DNA from: Pseudomonadota bacterium
Lineage (GTDB): Bacteria; Pseudomonadota; Alphaproteobacteria; Sphingomonadales; Sphingomonadaceae
Direction: 5' to 3'
Assembly: GCA_023422695.1 (NCBI GenBank)
Contig: JAFAGN010000128.1
Coordinates: forward strand, 1-6,250
DNA length: 6,250 bases
Both the position numbers and the translations under genes were made by a program. This document shows, one piece after another, positions 1 to 6,225 of this stretch. Every line of letters begins with the position of its first letter. Position 1 is the stretch's first letter. Below the pieces are notes generated by a model, which ran no database searches, was not told the origin of the DNA, and saw nothing but the letters and a program-made list of their open reading frames with translations.

Positions 1-52
1 GTCGAAGGGCGCCTATCCTGAGAAGCGCCCTTCGACAGGCTCAGGGCTACGG
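1..52. repeat. Palindromic intergenic repeat, sphingomonad type (partial, cut by window start)
   Basis: Positions 1-12 (GTCGAAGGGCGC) and 25-36 (GCGCCCTTCGAC) are perfect reverse complements around a 12-nt spacer. The right arm continues to about 52. Bases 28-47 match 1659-1678 of the second repeat at 19 of 20 positions, so both belong to one repeat family. The left arm is probably incomplete because the window starts inside it. It lies just beyond the 3' end of the serine hydrolase gene (stop at 83-85), where a hairpin could help end transcription or protect the mRNA end. There is no T-run, so a classical Rho-independent terminator is not shown. The wide occurrence of this family in sphingomonads is recalled knowledge, not tested here. 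Confidence 0.7.
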
Positions 53-82
53 TGATCAACATCCCCACTAAACGCGACGGCG

Positions 83-1591
83 TTAAGGCGTTACGACGCG
101 AAAGCGCAGCGCCTGCACCGTCGCCGGGGTCGTTGGCGCGAGCAGCAGCGCCCCGTCGAGCTGACCCTTGCTGCAATTGAGGCGGAAGGTCGCCGACATC
201 GCGCCGGTCGGGTTGAGCGGCTCGGCGGTCGGGCAATCGCCGACCTCGGCCTTCAGTCGCGCGAATTCGGCGGCCCAGTTCGCCGCCGACCGATCGAGCA
301 GGAAATTCATCGCCAGCTTGCCGTCGAGCGGCGTCAGGTTGCCCGCCGCATAGGCGGCGCGCGCCGCTGCATAAGCGTCCGCCACCGCGGGCGTTGTCGA
401 AATCGCGCGCCCGGCGAGCAGCCCCGCCTTGTCCATCGCCACCGCACTGTCCCATGCGGGCGCCGACGGTCCCGCATAGGTGCGGTTCGACAGCGCAAAG
501 ACGGCAACGCCATGATCGGGCATCAGCATCACATGGCTGCCATAGCCCGGATAACCGCCGCCGTGCGCCAGCGTCAGCCCCAGGTCGCAATCCTGCGCGA
601 CGCGCCACCCCATCGCATAGGCCGCGGCCTGTTTGCACGCCGTCGCGCCGCTGGCACCGATGCGGTTCGCGACCGTCACGAAGTTCAGCCCCTGCGCCAT
701 TTCGCGCACCGTCGCGCGCTGGACCGGGCCGGTGTCGGCATCGTCGCGCGCGGGCCAGGCGGACAGCAGAAAAGCGACCCATTTGGCATAATCATTAGCA
801 CTGACCTGCAACCCGCCCATCGCGTTGAAGGCGCCGTCGACCATCTCGGGCTCGGGCGACCAGGCGTCGTTTTCCCAGCGATAGCCGCGCGCATAGACCG
901 CCTTGGGGGTCTTGGTGACGTCGAAACCGCTGCTGGTCATGCCGAGCGGGGTCAGGATCGTCTGCTGGACATAATCGGTGTACGCCATGCCCGACGCATT
1001 GGCGACGATCCGGCCGAGCAGCGCATAGCCATAGTTGGAATATTCATGAGCGGCTTGCGGAACGCGGCTGAACGGCACCCCGGCGGCGATCATTTTGGTG
1101 AAATCGCCCTGCGGCAGAATCTGTTGACGGTCGCCCCATGGATCGTCGGTGACCAGCCCACCGACATGGTGGAGCAGATCGCGGATGCGGATGCGCGGGC
1201 TGTCCTTCGTGGGATAGACCCAGCGCTTCATTTCGGGAACATGGTCTTCGGCGAGGTCGTCGAGGCGCAGCTTGCCATCGTCGCGCAGCTTGAGGATCGC
1301 GAGCGCGGTGAACGCCTTGGTCATCGATGCGATGCGAAAGCGGCTGTCGGCGGTGACGGCGCTCTTGTCGTCGAGATTCTGGACACCGACGCCCTTCACA
1401 TAAGCGAGCTTGCCGTCCTGGACGACACCATAGACCATGCCGGGAACATGCGCGTCGGCCTGAAATTTGGCGAACAGCGCGTCGATTTCGGGGGTGATTT
1501 GCGTGAGGGTGTGAGGCGGCGCTTCCTGCGCCTGCGCGGTAGGCGCCGCGGCCAATCCTGCCGCCAAAAGAATACCCAATCTTGCGCGCAT
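83..1591 (-). CDS. Secreted serine hydrolase, beta-lactamase class C / peptidase S12 family
   Basis: A 502-residue exported protein of the serine beta-lactamase-like superfamily, which includes AmpC-type lactamases, DD-peptidases and esterases. Residues 1-21 form a signal peptide (basic MRAR start, Leu/Ala-rich core, likely cleavage after A19-Q-A21), so it should act in the periplasm or be anchored outside. The three active-site motifs are present: S89-M-T-K92 (SxxK, nucleophile and base), Y184-S-N186 (YxN) and H343-G-G345, the HGG form of the third motif that is frequent in esterase-like members. Residues from about 400 form an extra C-terminal domain. Cysteine pairs C319/C335 and C453/C473 could form disulfides. 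The start at 1591 is chosen because GGAGGA (1595-1600) sits at good spacing and the signal peptide begins there; an upstream in-frame ATG (1669) would translate the repeat. It follows rimM on the same strand but is separated by an inverted repeat. The substrate cannot be told: lactam, peptide or ester are all possible. Confidence 0.88.
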   Translation of the reverse strand: MRARLGILLAAGLAAAPTAQAQEAPPHTLTQITPEIDALFAKFQADAHVPGMVYGVVQDGKLAYVKGVGVQNLDDKSAVTADSRFRIASMTKAFTALAILKLRDDGKLRLDDLAEDHVPEMKRWVYPTKDSPRIRIRDLLHHVGGLVTDDPWGDRQQILPQGDFTKMIAAGVPFSRVPQAAHEYSNYGYALLGRIVANASGMAYTDYVQQTILTPLGMTSSGFDVTKTPKAVYARGYRWENDAWSPEPEMVDGAFNAMGGLQVSANDYAKWVAFLLSAWPARDDADTGPVQRATVREMAQGLNFVTVANRIGASGATACKQAAAYAMGWRVAQDCDLGLTLAHGGGYPGYGSHVMLMPDHGVAVFALSNRTYAGPSAPAWDSAVAMDKAGLLAGRAISTTPAVADAYAAARAAYAAGNLTPLDGKLAMNFLLDRSAANWAAEFARLKAEVGDCPTAEPLNPTGAMSATFRLNCSKGQLDGALLLAPTTPATVQALRFRVVTP

Positions 1592-1594
1592 ACA

Positions 1595-1600
1595 TCCTCC
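1595..1600 (-). promoter_or_regulatory. Ribosome binding site of the serine hydrolase gene
   Basis: Read on the minus strand this is GGAGGA followed by TGT and the ATG at 1591, the strongest Shine-Dalgarno match in the window. It decides the start codon. Its first G is also the last base of the inverted repeat arm (1600-1622), so the repeat abuts the ribosome site directly and a folded repeat in a read-through transcript would stand next to it. Confidence 0.75.
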
Positions 1601-1683
1601 GTTCGTGCTGAGCTTGTCGAAGCACAGTTCTTTCTTCCAACATAGAGAGGAAGAACGGCCCTTCGACAAGCTCAGGGCGAACG
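1600..1683. repeat. Large inverted repeat element between rimM and the serine hydrolase gene
   Basis: Two 23-nt arms, 1600-1622 and 1661-1683, are reverse complements at 21 of 23 positions. Each carries the core CTGAGCTTGTCGAAG or its complement plus CGTTCG/CGAACG. The only differences are TG at 1606-1607 against GG at 1676-1677. The 38-nt interior holds a second dyad, TTCTTCC (1632-1638) with GGAAGAA (1649-1655), so the RNA could fold into a long composite stem. The core is shared with the repeat at 1-52. No transposase is present, which fits a small non-coding palindromic element. In transcripts from the ffh operon it would lie just after rimM and could act as a hairpin roadblock or 3'-end stabiliser. 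No U-run follows it on the minus strand, so intrinsic termination is not supported. Confidence 0.85.
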
Positions 1684-1703
1684 GATTAGGTTGAGCCGTC
1701 GCT

Positions 1704-2198
1704 TTATTCGACGAACGCCGCGTCGATCGTCACGCCGTCGTCGTTCCACGACGGCACCGCGCGCGCGGTCATCGGCACCATGAAGCGTTTGCCGTCGGGC
1801 TTGGCGATTTCCAGGATGTCGCCCGCGCCGAAATTGTCGATTGCGACGACTTCGCCGACCGCGGCGCCGTCAGTCGACACGCATGGCAGGCCAAGCAGGT
1901 CGTGGTGGTAATATTCGCCCTCGCCAAGCGGCGGCAACGCCGCGCGCGGAACGGTGAGCAGGGTGCCGCGCAAGGCCTCGGCGGCGCTTCGATCGGTAAT
2001 TTCGGCAAAGGTCGCCACCGCGCCCTGATTGGCGGGGCGTACCGATTTCAGCGTCAGCTGGCGCCCGCCTGCGTCAAAAACGGAAAAGGCGCGGAGAGCC
2101 TCCGCGCCTTCGCCGAACAGTTTCAGCCGCACCTCGCCCCGCACCCCGTGGGCGCCAGCAATGGCGGCCAGGGTGACGGGGCGATCGGCGCGTGACAA
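1704..2198 (-). CDS. rimM: Ribosome maturation factor RimM
   Basis: A 164-residue cytoplasmic protein that binds the S19/16S head region of the 30S precursor and helps its late maturation. Visible family marks are the N-terminal beta-barrel motif GAHGVRGEVR (15-24), the linker YYHHDLLGL (96-104) and the PRC-barrel motif GAGDILEI (124-131), followed by MVPMT (140-144). The length is normal for the family. The start is TTG at 2198. It is the only usable start, because two codons upstream in the same frame is the rpsP stop TAA (2204-2202) and no other start lies before the conserved barrel. A weak AAGG (2207-2210) precedes it by 8 nt inside the end of rpsP. With only 3 nt between rpsP stop and rimM start, translational coupling is very likely. 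trmD, the common next gene, does not follow. Confidence 0.95.
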   Translation of the reverse strand: MSRADRPVTLAAIAGAHGVRGEVRLKLFGEGAEALRAFSVFDAGGRQLTLKSVRPANQGAVATFAEITDRSAAEALRGTLLTVPRAALPPLGEGEYYHHDLLGLPCVSTDGAAVGEVVAIDNFGAGDILEIAKPDGKRFMVPMTARAVPSWNDDGVTIDAAFVE

Positions 2199-2211
2199 GG
2201 CTTAGGCCTTG
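2196..2211 (-). promoter_or_regulatory. Small hairpin over the rpsP stop / rimM start junction
   Basis: On the mRNA strand the junction reads CAAGGC-CUAA-GCCUUG: a perfect 6-bp stem with a 4-nt loop. The loop contains the UAA stop of rpsP, the 3' arm contains the whole UUG start of rimM, and the 5' arm contains the weak AAGG ribosome site. If it forms, rimM initiation would be blocked until a ribosome finishing rpsP opens the stem, a plausible coupling device. The sequence symmetry is seen directly; the regulatory role is inferred, and so short a stem can occur by chance. Confidence 0.4.
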
Positions 2212-2855
2212 GCTTCTTCTTCGCCAGCCGGGGCTTCGTCCGCTTCGGCAGCGACCGGGCCGCCTTCGGCGACTTCTTCGGCGATCGCGGTCGCGTCGGC
2301 GGCGGTCGCGTCAGCCGGGGTTTCGTCGGCAACGGCTTCGGCGACGGCTTCCGCGGTCGCTTCGCTCTTCACCGAACCGGTTGCGTCCGATTCAGCAGCT
2401 TCGGGAGCGGCAGCTTCTTCAGCGGCGGGCGCTTCGGCAGCCGCTTCTTCAGCCGGAGCTTCGACTTCGGGTTCGGGGGCCGGAGCGGCGGCAGCAGCGG
2501 CTGCGGCTTCTTCGGCGTCAGCGATCTTCTGGGCCTTTTCCTCGGCGCGTTCCTTGGCCTTTTCGCCCGGGACAGCCTTGTTCGGGTTGTTGCGCGCAGC
2601 GCGTTCCTTGACGCCCGCGGCGTCGAGGAAGCGGGCGACGCGGTCGCTCGGCTGGGCACCGACGCTCAGCCAATGCTTGGCGCGGTCGGTGTCGAGCTTG
2701 ACGCGCTCGGGATTGTCCTTGGCGAGCAGCGGGTTGTAGCTGCCGATGCGTTCGATGAAGCGGCCGTCGCGCGGGCTGCGCGAGTCCGCAACGACGATCT
2801 TGTAATAGGGACGCTTTTTCGAACCGCCGCGAGCGAGGCGAATGGAGGTTGCCAT
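2202..2855 (-). CDS. rpsP: 30S ribosomal protein S16 with long acidic Ala/Glu-rich C-terminal tail
   Basis: Residues 1-82 are a typical S16, a 16S-binding assembly protein of the 30S body: SIRLARGGSKKRPYYKIVVA at 4-23, then DGRFIERIGSYNPL (30-43) and a GAQPSDRVARFL segment (66-77). A charged linker follows (83-110). Residues 111-217 form a low-complexity tail rich in Ala, Glu and Pro with 30 acidic residues, two lysines and no arginine. The whole protein has 217 residues against about 82 in E. coli; alphaproteobacterial S16 proteins are often extended, but this one is long even so. A 30-bp near-repeat (GCTTCTTCAGC at 2413 and 2443) suggests growth by slippage. The ATG at 2855 has AAGGAAA (2861-2867) at good spacing. 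It lies 39 nt after ffh and 3 nt before rimM, so it is a middle gene of the operon. The tail is likely disordered; its role is unknown. Confidence 0.96.
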   Translation of the reverse strand: MATSIRLARGGSKKRPYYKIVVADSRSPRDGRFIERIGSYNPLLAKDNPERVKLDTDRAKHWLSVGAQPSDRVARFLDAAGVKERAARNNPNKAVPGEKAKERAEEKAQKIADAEEAAAAAAAAPAPEPEVEAPAEEAAAEAPAAEEAAAPEAAESDATGSVKSEATAEAVAEAVADETPADATAADATAIAEEVAEGGPVAAEADEAPAGEEEAKA

Positions 2856-2866
2856 GATATTTTCCT

Positions 2867-2878
2867 TTTACCTGTAAA
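2867..2878. promoter_or_regulatory. Short palindrome next to the rpsP ribosome binding site
   Basis: TTTAC-CT-GTAAA is a perfect 5-bp dyad in the AT-rich 39-nt gap between ffh and rpsP. It touches the AAGGAAA ribosome site at 2861-2867. It could be a minor structure or a protein site, or simply chance in AT-rich sequence. No promoter boxes are evident in this gap. Confidence 0.2.
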
Positions 2879-2894
2879 CTGAAATTCGGGTTAA

Positions 2895-4346
2895 TTACTT
2901 CTTTTTATTCATAAAATTTGCGAGCTCAGGCGGGATTGCACCGCCTCCGCCAAGACCGGGAAGACCGCCTGCGCCGCCCCCCATGCCGCCCATGCCGGGT
3001 ATGCCGCCGCCCTTGCCAAACAGCGCGCCAAGGCCTTTCAGCCCGCCCATCTTGCGGATCTTTTTCATCGCACCGGCCATTTCCTGATGCATCTTCAGCA
3101 CCTTGTTGACCTGCTGCACCGTCGTGCCCGATCCGTTGGCGATGCGGATCTTGCGCTTCGCGGTCAGGATTTCGGGCTTCGCGCGCTCCTTGGGGGTCAT
3201 CGACCCCATGATCGCGTCGAAATGCACGAGCATCTTGTCGTCGGCGCCGCCCGCCGCCATTTGCGCCTGCGCTTTCTTGATCCCGGGGATCATTCCGGCG
3301 AGCGCGCCGAGGCCGCCCATGCGGCGCATCTGGTTCAATTGGGTGCGCAGGTCGTTGAGGTCGAACTGGCCCTTGGCCATCTTCGCCGCCATCGCCTCGG
3401 CCTCTTCGGCCTGGATCGTTTCAGCGGCGCGCTCGACGAGGCTGACGACGTCGCCCATGCCGAGGATGCGGCCCGCGATGCGCGAGGGCTGGAAGAGTTC
3501 GAGCCCGTCGAGCTTTTCGCCCGTGCCCGCGAACTTGATCGGCTTGCCGGTGACCGCGCGCATCGACAGCGCCGCACCGCCGCGCGCGTCGCCGTCCATG
3601 CGGGTGAGCACGACGCCGGTGAGCGGCACCTGATCGGTGAAGCGCTGCGCGACCTGTACCGCGTCCTGGCCGGTCAGGCTGTCGACGACGAGCAAAGTTT
3701 CGGCAGGGTTCGCCGTGCGCGACACCGCCTGCATCTCGTCCATCAGCTGCTGATCGACGTGGAGACGGCCCGCGGTGTCGAGCATCAGGACGTCATAGCC
3801 CTGCAGCTTCGCTGCCTGCATCGCACGCTGCGCGATCTCGACCGGCTGCTGCCCCGCGACGATCGGCAGGGTTGCGACGTCGATCTGGCTGCCGAGCACT
3901 GCGAGCTGTTCCTGCGCGGCGGGGCGATTGACGTCGAGCGACGCCATCAGCACCTTCTTGCGCTCCTTGTCCTTGAGGCGCTTCGCGATCTTCGCGGTGG
4001 TGGTGGTTTTACCCGACCCTTGCAGACCGACCATCATGATGACGGCGGGCGGGGTGACGGCAAGGTCGAGCTCGGCGGTTTCCGACCCGAGCATTTCGGT
4101 CAGCGCGTCGCTGACGATCTTGACCACCTGCTGCCCCGGGGTGACCGAGCGCAGGACGTTCTGGCCGATCGCGAGTTCGGTGACCTGATCGACGAAGCTG
4201 CGCACGACGGGGAGCGCGACGTCGGCTTCGAGCAGAGCGATTCGCACTTCGCGCATCGCCGCGCGCACGTCGGCCTCGGTCAGCGCGCCGCGGCCGCGGA
4301 GCTTTCCGAAAACATCACCCAGCCGATTGCTCAGACTATCGAACAC
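2895..4346 (-). CDS. ffh: Signal recognition particle GTPase Ffh (SRP54)
   Basis: A 483-residue protein of normal Ffh length that binds the SRP RNA and signal sequences of nascent membrane proteins and docks with FtsY at the membrane. The N domain (1-95) contains the ALTEADVRAAMREVRIALLEAD segment (21-42). The G domain follows, with P-loop GLQGSGKTTTT (107-117), DVNRPAA (138-144), DTAGR (190-194), TRMDGDARGG (248-257) and GTGEKLDGLELF (274-285). The M domain carries the SRP-RNA binding stretch RIANGSGTTVQQVNKVL (401-417). The C-terminal 50 residues are a flexible Gly/Met-rich tail ending in three lysines. The start is taken as GTG at 4346, giving the family-typical MFDSLSNRLG; GAAGGA (4356-4361) stands 9 nt upstream. 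A GTG two codons earlier (4352) would be only 3 nt from it. The in-frame reading back to 4490 is not conserved-looking. It heads the ffh-rpsP-rimM operon. Confidence 0.97.
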   Translation of the reverse strand: MFDSLSNRLGDVFGKLRGRGALTEADVRAAMREVRIALLEADVALPVVRSFVDQVTELAIGQNVLRSVTPGQQVVKIVSDALTEMLGSETAELDLAVTPPAVIMMVGLQGSGKTTTTAKIAKRLKDKERKKVLMASLDVNRPAAQEQLAVLGSQIDVATLPIVAGQQPVEIAQRAMQAAKLQGYDVLMLDTAGRLHVDQQLMDEMQAVSRTANPAETLLVVDSLTGQDAVQVAQRFTDQVPLTGVVLTRMDGDARGGAALSMRAVTGKPIKFAGTGEKLDGLELFQPSRIAGRILGMGDVVSLVERAAETIQAEEAEAMAAKMAKGQFDLNDLRTQLNQMRRMGGLGALAGMIPGIKKAQAQMAAGGADDKMLVHFDAIMGSMTPKERAKPEILTAKRKIRIANGSGTTVQQVNKVLKMHQEMAGAMKKIRKMGGLKGLGALFGKGGGIPGMGGMGGGAGGLPGLGGGGAIPPELANFMNKKK

Positions 4347-4593
4347 CGCCACAAATCCTTCGTTTCGACGCCCGCAACGCAAAACACGCCGGTGAGCGAA
4401 ACCTCGCCAACCAGCGGTTATCCGTGGACACAACTTCCGTCGCGGACATCGATGTGCCCGGTCGCAAGATGCGGCCGAACGGGGCGCCATTACACCGATC
4501 GCCGGGCAAAGGCAAGCAAGCGAAACCGGCGCGACTTAACCCAAATTTCACCGCTTTGCGTGCATTACAGCGCGGATGGTGGGGAAAAGCCAA
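4347..4593. promoter_or_regulatory. Divergent intergenic region between ffh and the GGDEF-EAL gene
   Basis: About 250 nt without a supported gene separate two outward-facing starts, so it should hold the promoter of the ffh operon (minus strand) and that of the cyclic di-GMP gene (plus strand). The stretch 4530-4570 (CTTAACCC, AAATTTCACC, GCATTACAG) is less GC-rich than its surroundings. I could not find a -35/-10 pair with convincing match and spacing on either strand, so exact promoter positions are not claimed. Long readings cross it on both strands (3087-4601 plus, 4336-5967 minus), but these are shadows of the flanking genes. The only ribosome site seen toward ffh is GAAGGA at 4356-4361. 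Confidence 0.45.
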
Positions 4594-6225
4594 ATGATTG
4601 ATATGCCGAAACAGCCGGACCGCAGCACCGGGGCCAAGCGCGACATCGTCGCGGGCGGCATCGTCGTCGCGGCCATCCTGTTGTTCGTCGGTACCGGCGG
4701 CACGGTGATGAAGGCGGTCGTCAACACGATGATCGGCATCGGTGGTGGCCCGGATCAGGCGCTCGCTGCCGCGATGGTGCTGAACGTCGCGCTGATCCTG
4801 TTCGGCTGGCGGCGCTACGAAGATCTGCATCGCGAGATCCGCGAGCGGACCGAGGCCGAACAGCGCGCGCGCTATCTGGCCGACACCGATCCGCTGACCG
4901 GCTTCCTCAACCGCCGTTCGCTGCTCGCGACGGGGCAGAAACAGATTGTCGAGGCGATTGCGGGCAAGCGCCACGTCGCGCTGTTCCTGCTCGATCTCGA
5001 CCATTTCAAGACCGTAAACGACATCCACGGCCATGCCGCAGGCGACCGCGTGCTGCAAGTTGCCGCCGAACGCATTTCGGCGATCCTGCCCCCCAATGCG
5101 ACCAAGGCGCGGCTGGGCGGCGACGAATTTGTCGCGATGCTGGTGTTCGAGCCTTCGGCGCGCACAACGATCGACGCGCTCGCCGCCGAACTGGTCGCCG
5201 CGCTCGAAACATCCGTCGCCCATGATGCACAGCAGATCCGCATCGGCGCGTCGCTGGGCATCGCGCTCGCCGACGACGCCAGCGTGACGATGGAAACGAT
5301 GGTGCGTCAGGCGGACATCGCGATGTATCATTGCAAGGACGAAGGGCGGAACCGCTTCTGCTGGTTCGAACCCGGCATGGAAATGGCGGTGCAGGTCCGC
5401 AACCAGATCGAAACCGGCATCCGCGAGGGGATGCCGCGCGGCGAATTCGTGCCGCACTTCGAACCGCAGGTCGACATCGCCAGCGGGCGACTGGTCGGGT
5501 TCGAGATGCTGATGCGCTGGGAATCGCCCGAATATGGAATGATTCCGCCCGAACGCTTCATTCCGGTGGCGGAAGAGAGCGGGCTGATCGGCGAATTGTC
5601 GCTGCAAGTCATCCGCCATGCGATGGAAATCGCCAAGCGCTGGGATCCGTCGATCATGCTGGCGGTGAATATTTCGCCGCAGCAGCTGAAGGACCCGTGG
5701 TTCAGCCAGAAGCTGACCAAGCTGCTGGTCGAGGTGGGTTTCCCGGCGAGCCAGCTCGAGGTCGAAATCACCGAAAGCTCGCTGTTCGAAAATCTGCCGT
5801 TGGTCCGCTCGATCGTCACCAGCCTGAAGAATCAGGGCGTGTCGCTGAGCCTCGACGATTTCGGTACCGGTTACAGCTCGCTGTCGCATCTGCGCGCGCT
5901 GCCGTTCGACCGGATCAAGATCGACCGCAGCTTTGTGAACGCCATGCGCGGCAGCGCCGACGCGCAAGCCATCGTCGTCGCGATCGTGCGGCTGGGCGAA
6001 AGCCTGGCGATGCCGATCACCGCCGAGGGGGTCGAGGACGAGGCAACCGCGATCGAACTGACGCGGCTCGGCTGTGCCAAGGGTCAGGGCTGGTATTTCG
6101 GCCGCGCCGCGTCCGCCGCCGACACCGAACGGCTGCTTGCTGATCGCGGGTTGTTGCGTGCGCCCATGGTGCCGCCAAGCAACACCCCGACGCCCGAGGA
6201 AGAACCGCTGCGCAAAACGGCGTAA
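4594..6225 (+). CDS. Membrane-anchored GGDEF-EAL cyclic di-GMP turnover protein
   Basis: A 543-residue inner-membrane protein predicted to make (GGDEF) and/or cleave (EAL) the second messenger cyclic di-GMP. Two membrane helices (about 18-39 and 55-72) flank a short loop; a charged, coiled linker (73-92) leads to the GGDEF domain. That domain has DPLTGFLNRR (99-108), DLDHFK (134-139), the N-x3-GH-x3-GD block and an intact GGDEF (175-179). The inhibitory RxxD site expected five residues upstream is absent (PPNA there). The EAL domain has E304 in an EML version of the motif, N359, E391-I-T-E394, DDFGTGYSSL (421-430), K442, E478 in AEGVE and Q498, so phosphodiesterase activity looks possible. 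No PAS, CHASE or other sensor is seen. The ATG at 4594 is preferred because GGTGGGGA lies ahead of it; the upstream in-frame ATG at 4576 has no ribosome site and would add six residues. It is divergent from ffh; no functional link is implied. Confidence 0.92.
   Translation: MIDMPKQPDRSTGAKRDIVAGGIVVAAILLFVGTGGTVMKAVVNTMIGIGGGPDQALAAAMVLNVALILFGWRRYEDLHREIRERTEAEQRARYLADTDPLTGFLNRRSLLATGQKQIVEAIAGKRHVALFLLDLDHFKTVNDIHGHAAGDRVLQVAAERISAILPPNATKARLGGDEFVAMLVFEPSARTTIDALAAELVAALETSVAHDAQQIRIGASLGIALADDASVTMETMVRQADIAMYHCKDEGRNRFCWFEPGMEMAVQVRNQIETGIREGMPRGEFVPHFEPQVDIASGRLVGFEMLMRWESPEYGMIPPERFIPVAEESGLIGELSLQVIRHAMEIAKRWDPSIMLAVNISPQQLKDPWFSQKLTKLLVEVGFPASQLEVEITESSLFENLPLVRSIVTSLKNQGVSLSLDDFGTGYSSLSHLRALPFDRIKIDRSFVNAMRGSADAQAIVVAIVRLGESLAMPITAEGVEDEATAIELTRLGCAKGQGWYFGRAASAADTERLLADRGLLRAPMVPPSNTPTPEEEPLRKTA

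Noticed and set aside
512..1645. A 377-codon open frame on the plus strand opposite the serine hydrolase
   Set aside because: Low-information antisense reading that runs into the inverted repeat; the minus strand has signal peptide, SxxK, YxN and HGG motifs in order.
1592..1669. 26-residue N-terminal extension of the serine hydrolase to an upstream ATG
   Set aside because: It would translate the inverted repeat, place a Cys/Lys-rich leader before a good signal peptide, and ignore the strong GGAGGA site before the ATG at 1591.
1600..1683. Rho-independent terminator after rimM
   Set aside because: The stem is long, but no T-run follows on the minus strand and the interior is long. A repeat element explains it better, though an effect on transcription remains possible.
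2209..2739. Ser/Ala-rich plus-strand open frame of 176 codons opposite rpsP
   Set aside because: It is the complement of the Ala/Glu-coding tail of S16; low complexity in all frames explains its openness.
4418..4430. TTATCCGTGGACA in the divergent intergenic region, resembling a DnaA box
   Set aside because: The last three bases of the 9-mer TTATCCGTG do not fit TTATNCACA, and no cluster of boxes or other origin feature is nearby.
4347..4490. 48-residue N-terminal extension of Ffh
   Set aside because: Ffh proteins begin at the FDSLS segment; the extension is Arg/Cys-rich without family similarity, and GAAGGA sits 9 nt before the GTG at 4346.
3087..4601. A 504-codon open frame on the plus strand opposite ffh
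   Set aside because: It is the mirror of the ffh reading frame, kept open by GC-rich codon bias. Its protein is His/Arg/Asp-rich without a recognisable domain, while Ffh on the other strand has every expected motif.
4336..5967. A 543-codon open frame on the minus strand opposite the GGDEF-EAL gene
   Set aside because: Same kind of shadow: composition is Arg/His/Asp/Gln-rich, no domain is seen, it would overlap the start of ffh, and the plus strand encodes well-conserved catalytic motifs.
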